Positions 15,313 through 24,240 of a stretch of 64,000 nt of DNA are shown here, piece by piece. The translations under genes and the position numbers were made by a program. The notes beneath the pieces are model-generated. The model was not told the origin of the DNA. It was given only the letters and a program-made list of their open reading frames with translations, and ran no database searches. The stretch spans positions 2,959,793 through 3,023,792 of the forward strand of contig NZ_JBEWCD010000002.1 of assembly GCF_040530035.1 (NCBI RefSeq), in the 5' to 3' direction. The DNA is from Roseibium sp. HPY-6. Its GTDB lineage: Bacteria; Pseudomonadota; Alphaproteobacteria; Rhizobiales; Stappiaceae. The stretch's first letter is position 1. Each line of letters starts with the position of its first letter.

Positions 15313-16457
15313 GCGAACCGGCCGCATACATTTGTGCACGCCTCTTTGACGGCGAGGCGATGCATGAGGATGCCGCGCTCCTGGTGCTGGATGGACTGGT
15401 TGCCGGTCATTGCGCCGCGTCTGCAGTGCCGGATGGTTATGCGAGCGAAAATCTTGGCGACGGCATTCTGGCGCCGGGCCTCGTCGATCTTCAGGTCAAT
15501 GGTGGCGGTGGCCTGATGCTCGGCGATGCCGAAACGCTCGATGACATCGCACGCATTTGCAAGGCGCACCTGCCGCTTGGAACAACGGCAATGACCCCGA
15601 CACTGATTACCGACACACGCGAAACGACGCGAAGAATTGTCGAACTGGGGATTGCTGCGGCGGAAAACACCGTCGCCGGATTTCAAGGCCTGCACCTGGA
15701 AGGCCCGCATTTGTCTGCCAGTCGAAAGGGGGCGCATGACGCCGGGTTGATAAGGCCGATGGATGACGACGACAGCGCCCTTTACCTTAAAGCTGCTGAT
15801 CGTCTTCCGAGTCTGATGATGACGGTAGCCCCTGAAACGGTCACATCCGCGCAGATAACCATGCTTTCAAATGCCGGCATCCATGTCAGCCTTGGACACA
15901 CTGGTGCCGGATATGACCGTTGTCGCCAAGCCGCAGAAGCCGGAGCCGCCTGCGTGACGCATCTCTTCAATGCAATGAGCCCGCTTCAACACCGCGAACC
16001 CGGGTTGGTCGGTACCGCGCTTGATCTTGGCTCGTTGAGTGCAGGCCTCATCGCTGATGGGCTCCACGTCGATCCGGTCGCGATCAGGATCGCGCTGAAG
16101 TCGAAAACCGGGCCCGGCAGTATTTTTCTCGTGACCGACGCCATGTCACAGACCGGAACGGACGTGACCACCTTCACGCTCGGCGAACGCAAAATATTCA
16201 GGCAGGACGGAAAACTGACACTTGCCGACGGCACGCTCGCGGGCGCCGACATCGATCTGCCTGCGTCGGTCCGGTTCCTGGTTGATCGCATCGGTGTCGA
16301 CCTGGAAACGGCACTTGCCATGGCAACCAGCATTCCGGCGGATGTCATCAACCGTCCGGTTGGCCGCCTAAAAACCGGTCGCGCAGCCGATTTCGTGCTC
16401 TTCAACGGGCCTGACTTAGGAGTAAAGCGGGTTTGGCTTGGCGGCCGGAGCCAGTAA
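15309..16457 (+). CDS. nagA: N-acetylglucosamine-6-phosphate deacetylase
   Basis: The protein is 382 residues in the amidohydrolase superfamily. Metal and catalytic residues are visible: E131 in GLHLEGPHL, H197 in SLGHTGA, H218 in THLFNAM and the catalytic D277 in VTDAM. It removes the acetyl group from GlcNAc-6-P to give GlcN-6-P for NagB-II. The stop codon lies inside a tandem 7-bp repeat (16451-16478). Together with NagK and the MurQ-like protein, it lets the cell return cell-wall or chitin sugars to glycolysis. Confidence 0.95.
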   Translation: MSEPAAYICARLFDGEAMHEDAALLVLDGLVAGHCAASAVPDGYASENLGDGILAPGLVDLQVNGGGGLMLGDAETLDDIARICKAHLPLGTTAMTPTLITDTRETTRRIVELGIAAAENTVAGFQGLHLEGPHLSASRKGAHDAGLIRPMDDDDSALYLKAADRLPSLMMTVAPETVTSAQITMLSNAGIHVSLGHTGAGYDRCRQAAEAGAACVTHLFNAMSPLQHREPGLVGTALDLGSLSAGLIADGLHVDPVAIRIALKSKTGPGSIFLVTDAMSQTGTDVTTFTLGERKIFRQDGKLTLADGTLAGADIDLPASVRFLVDRIGVDLETALAMATSIPADVINRPVGRLKTGRAADFVLFNGPDLGVKRVWLGGRSQ

Positions 16458-16478
16458 CCAGTAGCCAGTAGGCAGTCG
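16451..16478 (+). repeat. Four tandem copies of a 7-bp unit at the nagA stop
   Basis: CCAGTAA, CCAGTAG, CCAGTAG and GCAGTCG follow one another. The first unit contains the nagA stop, so slippage would not change the protein. Confidence 0.8.
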
Positions 16479-16600
16479 CAGGCCGCACCGTTTCAGTGTC
16501 TCACCATTCCGAAGTGTAATTGTTCAGAGTGAGCATGGGAATCGGCATAAGCTAAGCGATGCCAGGACGGGCTGGTCGCGAAAAGGGTGAGGGCGGTTGC

Positions 16601-16858
16601 ATGATCTACGAGACGGTTTCGGTATTTGCGCCTGTAATCCTGAGCGCAATCTGCATACCGTTTGTCTTTCGGCGCGCCGGCTTCAGCGGAAAACTCCTAT
16701 GGCTCACATGGCTTCCGGCTGCCGTTGCCGTTTTTTCGTTTCTTGCTGTGATGTTTGATGAGCGCGGTCTCTTGTCCGGCCCCGTCGGAAACTGGGCCAT
16801 TGCCGCCTGTCTTATCATGCTTGCGACATCCGATTGGCCCGCCAAAGGAGACCGGGAA
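16601..16858 (+). CDS. Small membrane protein of unknown function
   Basis: The protein is about 86 residues and mostly membrane-embedded: three hydrophobic segments at about 4-22, 31-50 and 61-75 (MIYETVSVFAPVILSAICIP; LLWLTWLPAAVAVFSFLAV; GNWAIAACLIMLA). The ATG at 16601 is preceded by GAGGG; an ATG at 16559 would add an implausible charged leader. It lies between nagA and tRNA-Asn, and nothing in the surroundings gives a function. Confidence 0.6.
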
Positions 16859-16974
16859 TAACCCGGTTGGAAAAAGGGCTTTACCGGGAGAATAAGCGGC
16901 TCAAAAACACACAACATCACACCCCGCAAAAAGGATGCAGGCGCTTGTCTTGGCTGAATTGTGTTTGGAAAAAA

Positions 16975-17050
16975 TGGCTCCCCAGGCCGGACTCGAACCA
17001 GCGACCCAGCGATTAACAGTCGCTTGCTCTACCAACTGAGCTACTGGGGA
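16975..17050 (-). tRNA. tRNA-Asn (GTT)
   Basis: A 76-base cloverleaf on the minus strand. The acceptor arms TCCCCAG and CTGGGGA pair, the anticodon loop reads CTGTTAA, the T loop reads TTCGAGT, and a 3' CCA is encoded. No integrase or attachment-site repeat is seen beside it. Confidence 0.97.
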
Positions 17051-17374
17051 TCACCACGTCAGGGCCGGTACGTGACCGCCCCCGTCGATGAGGATGCGTA
17101 TATCAAAGGCTTGAACTGTTTGCCAAGCCCCTGAAGGTGTTTTTTTCATCGTGCCGTCATTTTTTTGCTTCGGATGTGGAAAAGAGTAGATAAAACAGCG
17201 CCCTAGAGCGATCAAAGTTGTTGAAACCAATACAAAGCGTCAACAGGCCCCTGCGGGCAATGCGGGGCTGGTTGTTCGGAACAACCAGGTCTCCACGACA
17301 ACCGATAAAATCAAAGCGAATTTATACGCCCGGCCAGTTCTCGCGCTTGTTTCAAGCTGAATATCCGTTTAGGA
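17051..17374. other. Leader region of the cob operon, no gene seen
   Basis: This is non-coding between tRNA-Asn and the riboswitch. It includes T-rich stretches near 17140-17170 and a 21-base near-perfect palindrome at 17268-17288. The cob promoter must lie here, but I cannot name its boxes with confidence. Confidence 0.5.
17268..17288. promoter_or_regulatory. 21-bp palindrome upstream of the cobalamin riboswitch
   Basis: Arms CTGGTTGTTC (17268-17277) and GAACAACCAG (17279-17288) are exact inverted repeats around a single G. No T run follows, so it is more like a protein-binding site than a terminator. Confidence 0.5.
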
Positions 17375-17570
17375 AGGTTTTTGACGGTTCCGGTGAGGGA
17401 TGTGCCCGATCCGGATGAAACGGGAATCCGGTAATGCGCCTGGCGCCAGTCCGGAGCTGCCCCCGCAACTGTGAGCGGTGAGCGTCTGCATATGATCCAC
17501 TGGTCGAGAGGGACCGGGAAGGGATGCAGGGCGCGTTGAACCGCAAGCCAGGAGACCGGCCGTCGCATCT
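17375..17570 (+). ncRNA. Cobalamin (AdoCbl) riboswitch
   Basis: The conserved parts occur in order: GGTTCCGGTGAGGGATGTGC, then GAAACGGGAATCCGG (about 17416-17431), GCTGCCCCCGCAACTG (about 17456-17471), a variable arm, and the B12 box GCCAGGAGACCGGCC (17547-17561). It lies about 45 bases upstream of the cobU GTG start, with the GGGAGAG ribosome-binding site between. Binding of adenosylcobalamin should lower expression of the whole cob operon. Confidence 0.95.
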
Positions 17571-17611
17571 TCAACCCTTGACGCTGTCGGGTGGACGGCT
17601 GGGAGAGCGAC

Positions 17612-18163
17612 GTGAGTAAACAACCGGGACGAAGGTCCACTCTTGTCTTTGGCGGTGCCCGTTCGGGCAAGAGCCGTTTTGCCGAAAAACTTGCAATGGA
17701 TTCGGGTCTTGAGAAGGTCTATCTCGCGACCGGTGCGGCTTATGACACTGAAATGGCTGACCGGATTGCGGCCCACAAGGTCCAAAGAGGTGCAGGCTGG
17801 ACCACGATCGAAGAACAGCTGGATCTTGCAAACCTGCTCTCGAGCGAATGCCGCGAAGACAGGGTTGTCCTCGTCGATTGCCTGACGCTTTGGCTGTCTA
17901 ATATCACATTTGCCGAGAAAGACGTCGCCGCTGAATGCGCGAACCTTTGTACGGTGATCGGCTCGCTCAAGGGTCCAAGCATTTTCGTTTCGAACGAGGT
18001 CGGCATGGGTATCGTGCCGGAGAACAGACTTTCAAGGTCGTTCCGCGATGCGCAGGGCAGACTTAATCAGGATATCGCTCAGGCTTGCGGCCAGGTCGTT
18101 TTTGTCGGCGCGGGCCTGCCTTTGCTTTTGAAACCCAACCCCCAGATGGAAATCACACTATGA
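17612..18163 (+). CDS. cobU: Adenosylcobinamide kinase / adenosylcobinamide-phosphate guanylyltransferase
   Basis: The protein is 183 residues (also called CobP in aerobic producers). The P-loop GGARSGKS lies near residue 14, with YLATGAAYDTEMADRIAAHK and the Walker B-like VLVDCLTLWLSN further on, and VSNEVGMGIVPENRLSR near the end. It phosphorylates adenosylcobinamide and then transfers GMP to it for the last steps of B12 assembly. GTG at 17612 follows GGGAGAG; an in-frame GTG seven codons upstream lacks a site. The end overlaps cobW by 4 bases (18160-18163). Confidence 0.93.
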   Translation: MSKQPGRRSTLVFGGARSGKSRFAEKLAMDSGLEKVYLATGAAYDTEMADRIAAHKVQRGAGWTTIEEQLDLANLLSSECREDRVVLVDCLTLWLSNITFAEKDVAAECANLCTVIGSLKGPSIFVSNEVGMGIVPENRLSRSFRDAQGRLNQDIAQACGQVVFVGAGLPLLLKPNPQMEITL

Positions 18164-19269
18164 CGACAAGCGCTCTTCAACCGGGACAGAAGATTCCCGC
18201 AACGATCGTGACTGGGTTTCTTGGGGCGGGCAAAACCACTTTGATCCGCAATCTGCTCCAGAATGCAAACGGCAGAAAGATCGCGTTGATCGTGAACGAG
18301 TTTGGCGACATGGGGTTTGACGGGTCGCTCGTGAATGGCTGCGCGGATCCGGACTGTGCTGCGGACGAAGTGGTGGAACTCACCAATGGCTGCATCTGCT
18401 GCACAGTTGCCGATGATTTTCTGCCGACAATGGAAATGCTGCTGTCGCGAGAAACGCCACCAGAGCACATTGTGATTGAAACGTCCGGACTGGCGTTGCC
18501 GCAGCCGCTGGTGCGAGCATTTTCCTGGCCGAGTGTGAAAACGAGGGTCACCGTGGATGGCGTAGTAACCGTTCTCGATGCTGCGGCCCTCGCAGAAGGC
18601 CGCATTGCGCTCGACGAGGCTGCGCTCGAAGCCCAAAGGGCTGCCGATGAAGCGCTCGACCACGAAAGCCCTGTTGAGGAACTCTTTCATGATCAGCTTC
18701 GCTGCGCGGATCTCGTCGTTCTCAACAAGGCGGATCTTGTCGCACCGGATGCCATGGTGTCGGTAGAGGAACGGATCCAGGGTGAGGTCCGCCCTGCGGT
18801 GCACATTGTGTCGTCTGAAAAGGGAATGCTGCCCATTGAAGTTCTGCTTGGGCGCGAGTCTGCTGCTGAAAACGACATGGCGATGCGTCACGAGCATCAC
18901 CATCATGACCATGACCATGACCACCACGACGACGATCACGACCATGACGATCACCACGAACATCACGACCACCATCATCACGACGACTTTGAAAGCCACG
19001 TGATCGACGTTCAAACCTTCGGATCATTGAGAACACTTGAGACCAAGGTTCTTGAGGCGATGAGGCAAAAAGGTGTCCTCAGGATCAAAGGCGCGGTCGG
19101 TATCGACGGGAAGCAGGCGCCCGCCATGGTGCAGGCCGTCGGACCGCGCGTTGAGACCTGGTTTTCTGCCGGAGCGGACTCATCCGGTCGCCTTGTCGTG
19201 ATCGGTCTCAAGGGTTTTGACCTAAACGCAGTGTGCGAGCTGCTCGGCAGCGTCAGGCAAGCAGCCTGA
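18160..19269 (+). CDS. cobW: CobW, G3E GTPase metal chaperone of cobalamin synthesis
   Basis: The protein is 369 residues. The Walker A GFLGAGKTT lies at 19-27, the metal-binding GCICC motif at about 77-81, and NKAD follows. A very His/Asp-rich tract lies at about residues 243-276, before the C-terminal CobW_C domain. CobW GTPases deliver metal; in the aerobic pathway the partner is the cobalt chelatase, whose large subunit CobN is the next gene. The His tract is a likely Co/Zn store. It is translationally coupled to cobU by a 4-base overlap. Confidence 0.94.
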   Translation: MTTSALQPGQKIPATIVTGFLGAGKTTLIRNLLQNANGRKIALIVNEFGDMGFDGSLVNGCADPDCAADEVVELTNGCICCTVADDFLPTMEMLLSRETPPEHIVIETSGLALPQPLVRAFSWPSVKTRVTVDGVVTVLDAAALAEGRIALDEAALEAQRAADEALDHESPVEELFHDQLRCADLVVLNKADLVAPDAMVSVEERIQGEVRPAVHIVSSEKGMLPIEVLLGRESAAENDMAMRHEHHHHDHDHDHHDDDHDHDDHHEHHDHHHHDDFESHVIDVQTFGSLRTLETKVLEAMRQKGVLRIKGAVGIDGKQAPAMVQAVGPRVETWFSAGADSSGRLVVIGLKGFDLNAVCELLGSVRQAA

Positions 19270-19347
19270 AGCGTCTTCTCTCACACCAAAAATAGCACGC
19301 GGCCGACCGACTTTGGCTGACCGAAAACGAATAGAAGACTAGTACAG

Positions 19348-22300
19348 ATGCACATTCTTGCCAGCCAGACCAGACGGATCGATGACGGCGGTGATGCCGT
19401 CGATCTCGGGCAGGCACCGGCTGATATCCTCTTCCTGTCGGCGGCCGATACGGAGCTTGGAAGCTTTTCGAGCGCCCATGCCGGCCTCGGGACGGAACGG
19501 GCAAGCCTCCGGCTGGCGAATCTGATGGCGCTGTCGCACCCTTACTCTGTCGATCTTTACGCCGAGCAGACGGTTCGCGGTTCCAGACTTGTCATCCTGC
19601 GGATCTTGGGAGGCCTAGAATACTGGCGCTACGGTCTGGAGCGCATTGAAGAAGAGGTGCGCGCGAACGGGATCGATCTCATCGCCATTCCCGGCGATGA
19701 CAAGTGGGACGAGGCACTTACCAGCCGGTCCACGCTTCCAGCCGATGACGTCTATCGCCTTTGGCGCTACTGCGTTGAAGGCGGATCGGGCAACTATGCC
19801 AATGCCCTGCGCTTTGCGTCTCATCTCATCGGCAAGGAAGATGAGCCGGCCCAACCGGTCCCGCTGCCACGTGCCGGCATTTATCTGCCCGGCCAGTCAG
19901 CGCCCGACGTGGCGGCACTCAAGGCAAGCTGGCCCAACGTGAACCGTCCGGTTGCAGCCATAACGTTTTACCGCGCGCTTGTTCAGGGAGCACAGACGGC
20001 TCCCGTCGACGCACTCATGGAGGCGCTCGATCGATCCGGCGTCAACGCGCTGCCGGTTTTCGTCTCCAGTCTGAAGGAAAGCGAATCCGTTGCCGTTCTT
20101 GAGAGCCTCTTTGACGAGGTTCAGCCTGTTGCCGTCCTGAACGGCACGGCCTTTGCCGTTTCCAAGGCCGGCAAGGCTCATCAGCCGACACCACTCGACG
20201 GTGGCAGAAGACCGGTCCTGCAAGTGGTGTTTTCATCGTCTTCGCGCGAAGGTTGGGAGGAGAGCGACCAGGGGCTGTCTGTGCGTGATCTCGCCATGCA
20301 TGTGGTCTTGCCTGAAATCGACGGACGCATTCTTTCACGTGCAGTGTCCTTCAAGGAAGAGGGCGTCTTTGATACCGCCACCCAGTCCACGCCCGTCCGC
20401 TTTACGCCGGTGCCGGACCGGATCGAATTTGTCGCCGAGCTTGCCGCAAATTGGGCGCGGCTCGCTCAAATCCCGGCGCAGAAGAAAAGTACGGCACTCA
20501 TTCTGGCAAATTATCCCAACAAGGATGGCCGGCTGGCAAACGGCGTTGGTCTCGATACGCCGGCCTCTTGCGTCAAACTCCTGCACGCCATGCGCGGCGC
20601 CGGATTCGAAACCGGCAAGCTGCCCGAAAATTCGGCGGCACTGATGGACATTCTGACATCGGGTGTCACGAACGTGCTCGATGGCAGAGACGACAGAACT
20701 GCATACGAAACCCTCTCGCTTGTCGATTATCAGCGTTCGTTCTCGAGCCTGCCGGCGGCCGTAAAGTCATCTGTGGTTGATCGCTGGGGGACACCGGATC
20801 GCGATCCGCATGTCGTTGACGGCAAGTTCCGGCTGGCACTGCACCGTTTTGGTGAGCAGGTTGTCGGCATCCAACCGGCGCGCGGCTATAACATCGATCC
20901 GAAGGAAACCTATCACGACCCGGACCTCGTTCCACCGCACCATTATTTCGCATTCTATTTCTGGCTGAGACGGAATTTTGGTGCCGACGCCATCATCCAT
21001 CTCGGCAAGCATGGCAATCTGGAGTGGCTTCCCGGCAAGGCTCTGGCACTCTCGGAAGCCTGTTTTCCAGAGGCCGTCCTGGGCGCTGTTCCGAACATTT
21101 ATCCTTTTATCGTCAATGATCCGGGCGAAGGTGCCCAGGCCAAGCGCAGAACATCCGCTGTCATAGTCGATCATCTGACACCGCCGCTGACGCGGGCAGA
21201 AAGTCATGGTGTTGCCGAAGAACTGGAAACGCTCCTGGATGAATACTATCTCGCCAGTGGTGTTGATCCCCGCCGCCTCAGGGCTCTGACACGGGACATT
21301 CTCGATGCTGCGACCCGTCATGGTCTCGACAAGGACATTGGTCTTGACGACACAATGGACGAAGACACGCGTCTTGCCCGGCTAGATGCCCATTTGTGTG
21401 ACTTGAAAGAGCTGCAGATCCGTGACGGTCTGCATATTCTCGGCGAAAGCCCGGATGGCGATCAGCTGACCGACCTGCTTGCCGCGCTGGCGCGTGTGCC
21501 CAGAGGCAACGAACCGCATCAGCAAAGCCTGCAGAGAGCGCTCGCACACGACCTTTTGTTGCACGACTTTGATCCACTCGACTGTGACTTTGCTCGGCCA
21601 TGGACAGGATCGAAGCCGGAAGAATTGAACTCGGTTTCTGATGCTTCGTGGCGCACGAATGGAGACGCCGTCGAGCGTATTGAGCTCTTGTGCCGCGATT
21701 TGATCGCAGGCGACACGATCGCGAAAGAAAGATGGTCTGAAACACGTGCCGTGCTTGAGGAGATCGCCGGCAATCTGAAAACATTGGTCGTGTCGTCCGG
21801 GCACGCCGAAACGAATGCAGTGTTGAAAGCGCTCGCAGGCGGTTTCGTAGAGCCTGGACCCTCCGGTGCTCCCTCGCGTGGCCGCCCTGATGTTTTGCCG
21901 ACAGGCAGGAACTTCTATTCGGTCGACGTACGCGCAGTGCCAACCGAAACAGCCTGGCGGCTCGGCTGGCAATCTGCCGCCCTCATTGCGGACCGCTTTT
22001 TCCAGGAAGAGGGAGAGTGGCCGAAGTCGCTTGTGCTCACGTGCTGGGGAACGGCAAACATGCGCACGGGCGGGGATGACATTGCGCAAGCTTTGGCGCT
22101 TATCGGCGCAAGGCCGGTCTGGGAGCAGGGGTCTGGAAGGGTTACAGGCTTTGAAGTCTTGAAACTCTCCGAACTCGGTCGCCCGCGCATCGACGTCACC
22201 TTGCGGGTATCCGGCTTTTTCCGCGATGCCTTTCCTCATCAGATGGATCTGTTCGACAGCGCAGCGCGCGCGGTCGGGGCATTGGAAGAGCCGGCCGATG

Positions 22301-23106
22301 CCAATCCGGTTGCTGCACGCATGTTGGAAGAAAGGCATAAACTTGAGGCGGAGGGTTTTGACCATGACGAGGCCGCTCGGCGTGCCGGCTTCCGCGTCTT
22401 TGGATCCAAGCCCGGAGCCTATGGGGCCGGGCTTCAGGCGCTGGTTGACGAAGGGATCTGGAGCGAACGTGCCGATTTTGCAGACGCCTTCCTGAGTTGG
22501 GGCAGCTATGCCTATGGTGCAGGCGCTGGCGGAGAGGGCGCACGCAGAGAACTCAAGGAACGCCTCACGTCTGTCGATGCCGTACTGCATAATCAGGACA
22601 ACCGCGAGCATGACCTCTTGGACAGCGACGATTATTATCAGTTCGAGGGGGGCTTGGCCGCGACCGTCGAGACGCTGAAAGGTCATGCACCCAAGGTCTA
22701 TCACAACGATCACTCCCGGCCGGAACGTCCTCTCGTCAGGTCATTGTCCGAAGAAATCGGACGGGTCGTGCGCGGGAGGGCGGCCAATCCTAAATGGATC
22801 AACGGTGTCATGCGCCACGGGTACAAGGGCGCGTTTGAAATGGTCGCAACGCTCGACTACCTGTTTGCGTTTTCCGCGACAACGCGCGCTGTTGGCGACC
22901 ATCACTTTGACCAGCTTTTTGAGGCCTATGTCGACAACCCGGTCGTTCGGGATTTCCTGAAAGACGCAAATCCGGCGGGTTTTGGTGAAATGCTGGCGCG
23001 GTTCCAGGAAGCGATCGATCGTGGCCTCTGGACGCCGAGGCGCAATTCAACCCATGCTGCGCTCACCGAGCTGAAAATACATATTGACGGGAGATCCACG
23101 CCGTGA
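19348..23106 (+). CDS. cobN: Cobaltochelatase subunit CobN
   Basis: The protein is 1252 residues, the expected size for CobN. It carries the CobN/Mg-chelatase H-subunit domain, with typical blocks such as GLDTPASCVKLLHAM, HLGKHGNLEWLPGK and DPGEGAQAKRRT, and the C-terminal GSKPGAYGAGLQ and EMVATLDYLFAFSATT. With CobS and CobT (not in this window) it inserts cobalt into hydrogenobyrinic acid a,c-diamide in the aerobic pathway, in the cytoplasm, using ATP. The stop overlaps the CobO GTG start. Confidence 0.96.
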   Translation: MHILASQTRRIDDGGDAVDLGQAPADILFLSAADTELGSFSSAHAGLGTERASLRLANLMALSHPYSVDLYAEQTVRGSRLVILRILGGLEYWRYGLERIEEEVRANGIDLIAIPGDDKWDEALTSRSTLPADDVYRLWRYCVEGGSGNYANALRFASHLIGKEDEPAQPVPLPRAGIYLPGQSAPDVAALKASWPNVNRPVAAITFYRALVQGAQTAPVDALMEALDRSGVNALPVFVSSLKESESVAVLESLFDEVQPVAVLNGTAFAVSKAGKAHQPTPLDGGRRPVLQVVFSSSSREGWEESDQGLSVRDLAMHVVLPEIDGRILSRAVSFKEEGVFDTATQSTPVRFTPVPDRIEFVAELAANWARLAQIPAQKKSTALILANYPNKDGRLANGVGLDTPASCVKLLHAMRGAGFETGKLPENSAALMDILTSGVTNVLDGRDDRTAYETLSLVDYQRSFSSLPAAVKSSVVDRWGTPDRDPHVVDGKFRLALHRFGEQVVGIQPARGYNIDPKETYHDPDLVPPHHYFAFYFWLRRNFGADAIIHLGKHGNLEWLPGKALALSEACFPEAVLGAVPNIYPFIVNDPGEGAQAKRRTSAVIVDHLTPPLTRAESHGVAEELETLLDEYYLASGVDPRRLRALTRDILDAATRHGLDKDIGLDDTMDEDTRLARLDAHLCDLKELQIRDGLHILGESPDGDQLTDLLAALARVPRGNEPHQQSLQRALAHDLLLHDFDPLDCDFARPWTGSKPEELNSVSDASWRTNGDAVERIELLCRDLIAGDTIAKERWSETRAVLEEIAGNLKTLVVSSGHAETNAVLKALAGGFVEPGPSGAPSRGRPDVLPTGRNFYSVDVRAVPTETAWRLGWQSAALIADRFFQEEGEWPKSLVLTCWGTANMRTGGDDIAQALALIGARPVWEQGSGRVTGFEVLKLSELGRPRIDVTLRVSGFFRDAFPHQMDLFDSAARAVGALEEPADANPVAARMLEERHKLEAEGFDHDEAARRAGFRVFGSKPGAYGAGLQALVDEGIWSERADFADAFLSWGSYAYGAGAGGEGARRELKERLTSVDAVLHNQDNREHDLLDSDDYYQFEGGLAATVETLKGHAPKVYHNDHSRPERPLVRSLSEEIGRVVRGRAANPKWINGVMRHGYKGAFEMVATLDYLFAFSATTRAVGDHHFDQLFEAYVDNPVVRDFLKDANPAGFGEMLARFQEAIDRGLWTPRRNSTHAALTELKIHIDGRSTP

Positions 23107-23741
23107 CCGCTGACTCTGAAAAACCTGACATGAGCGAAGAAGAGCTGAATGCGCGTCATGCCGAGAAAATGCGCAAGAAAAAAGCTGCGCGTGACAAGAT
23201 CATGGCCACGAAAACAATTGAGAAGGGCCTGCTGATCGTTCACACGGGAAAGGGCAAAGGCAAGTCGACCGCAGGGTTCGGCATGGTGTTCCGCTCTCTC
23301 GGGCACGGACACAAGGTTGGAGTCGTTCAGTTCGTGAAAGGGCGCATCGAGACCGGCGAGCGTATGGCGCTTGAAAGGTTTTCCGATCTTGTGACCATCA
23401 AGCGCATGGGTGAAGGCTTCACCTGGGAAACGCAGGACCGGCAGCGCGATATCGATGCAGCGGAACAGGCGTGGGATGCGGCGAAGGAGATGATCACATC
23501 AGGCGACTATCGCCTGGTGTTGTGCGATGAACTCAATATCGTCCTGAGATACGACTACATCGATATCGAAAAGGTGGTCGCGTTCCTGAAAGACGAAAAG
23601 CCTGACGACGTGCATGTGGTCATTACCGGGCGTAACGCCAAGGAAGAGCTGATTGATATTGCCGACCTTGTCACGGATATGACCCAGGTGAAGCATCCGT
23701 TCCGTTCCGGCGTTAAGCCCCAGGAAGGAATTGAATTCTAA
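23103..23741 (+). CDS. cobO: Cob(I)yrinic acid a,c-diamide adenosyltransferase
   Basis: The protein is 212 residues of the CobA/CobO/BtuR family. The P-loop HTGKGKGKSTAGFG lies at about 47-60, with GVVQFVKG, LCDELN and VVITGRNA later. It adds the 5'-deoxyadenosyl group to the reduced corrin cobalt. The GTG start at 23103 overlaps the cobN stop (GTGA) and has GGGAGA 8 bases before it; an ATG at 23130 would cut a charged Glu/Lys-rich leader that is common in this family. Confidence 0.95.
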   Translation: MTADSEKPDMSEEELNARHAEKMRKKKAARDKIMATKTIEKGLLIVHTGKGKGKSTAGFGMVFRSLGHGHKVGVVQFVKGRIETGERMALERFSDLVTIKRMGEGFTWETQDRQRDIDAAEQAWDAAKEMITSGDYRLVLCDELNIVLRYDYIDIEKVVAFLKDEKPDDVHVVITGRNAKEELIDIADLVTDMTQVKHPFRSGVKPQEGIEF

Positions 23742-23745
23742 GGGG

Positions 23746-24240
23746 ATGAATTTGGCCGGTACCGGCTTTGAAATTCGTCCAGCCGAAAGGCCGGACGCGG
23801 CAGAAATAGCGGCGGTCCTGCGCCGTTCGATCACTGAGCTTTGTGGTGCCGATCATAACAACGACCCCAAGCGTCTCGCGTCATGGCTGAGAAACAAGAC
23901 GGAAGAAACGGCACTCGGCTGGATTGACGGTCCCGGAAGTGTGCTGGTGGCTGATAGCCCGGAAAACCACCCTAGGCTTCTTGGTGTTGGAATGGGTCTG
24001 CCGGAAGGCGAGATTGTTTTGAATTACGTTGATCCGGGAGCGCGGTATCAAGGGGTGAGTAAAGCGCTCATGCGCGCGCTTGAATGCTATTTCATCAAGA
24101 TCGGTGTCACACGGGTTCGACTGCGCAGCACATTTACAGCGGAACGTTTTTATCGGTCTATGGGCTATGTCCAGAGCGACATTCCAATTGATCCCGCAGA
24201 CCGCGCATCGGCGATATTTGAGAAAGATCTTCACCCATGA
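23746..24240 (+). CDS. GNAT-family N-acetyltransferase
   Basis: The protein is about 164 residues. It opens FEIRPAERPDAAEIAAVLRRSI, a common GNAT start. The acetyl-CoA loop region is YVDPGARYQGVSKALMRALE, where the usual RGxGxG is degenerate (ARYQGVS). FYRSMGYV is the C-terminal GNAT motif. It lies 4 bases after cobO and overlaps the YrhK gene by 4 bases, so it is made with the cob enzymes; its substrate is unknown. The start is either ATG 23746 or TTG 23752; the latter has better spacing from AAGGGG. Confidence 0.8.
   Translation: MNLAGTGFEIRPAERPDAAEIAAVLRRSITELCGADHNNDPKRLASWLRNKTEETALGWIDGPGSVLVADSPENHPRLLGVGMGLPEGEIVLNYVDPGARYQGVSKALMRALECYFIKIGVTRVRLRSTFTAERFYRSMGYVQSDIPIDPADRASAIFEKDLHP

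Noticed and set aside
16900..17060. Integration site at tRNA-Asn
   Set aside because: No integrase gene and no repeat of the tRNA 3' end is seen nearby.
18079..19014. Long minus-strand frame opposite cobW with Val/Met-rich N-terminus
   Set aside because: It is the mirror of the His/Asp-rich tract and cobW coding sequence; its composition is an artefact of CAC/GAC codons and it lacks a ribosome-binding site.
21382..22713. 443-codon minus-strand frame inside cobN
   Set aside because: cobN is a clear full-length gene on the plus strand; the antisense frame matches no family and has a shadow-type codon pattern.
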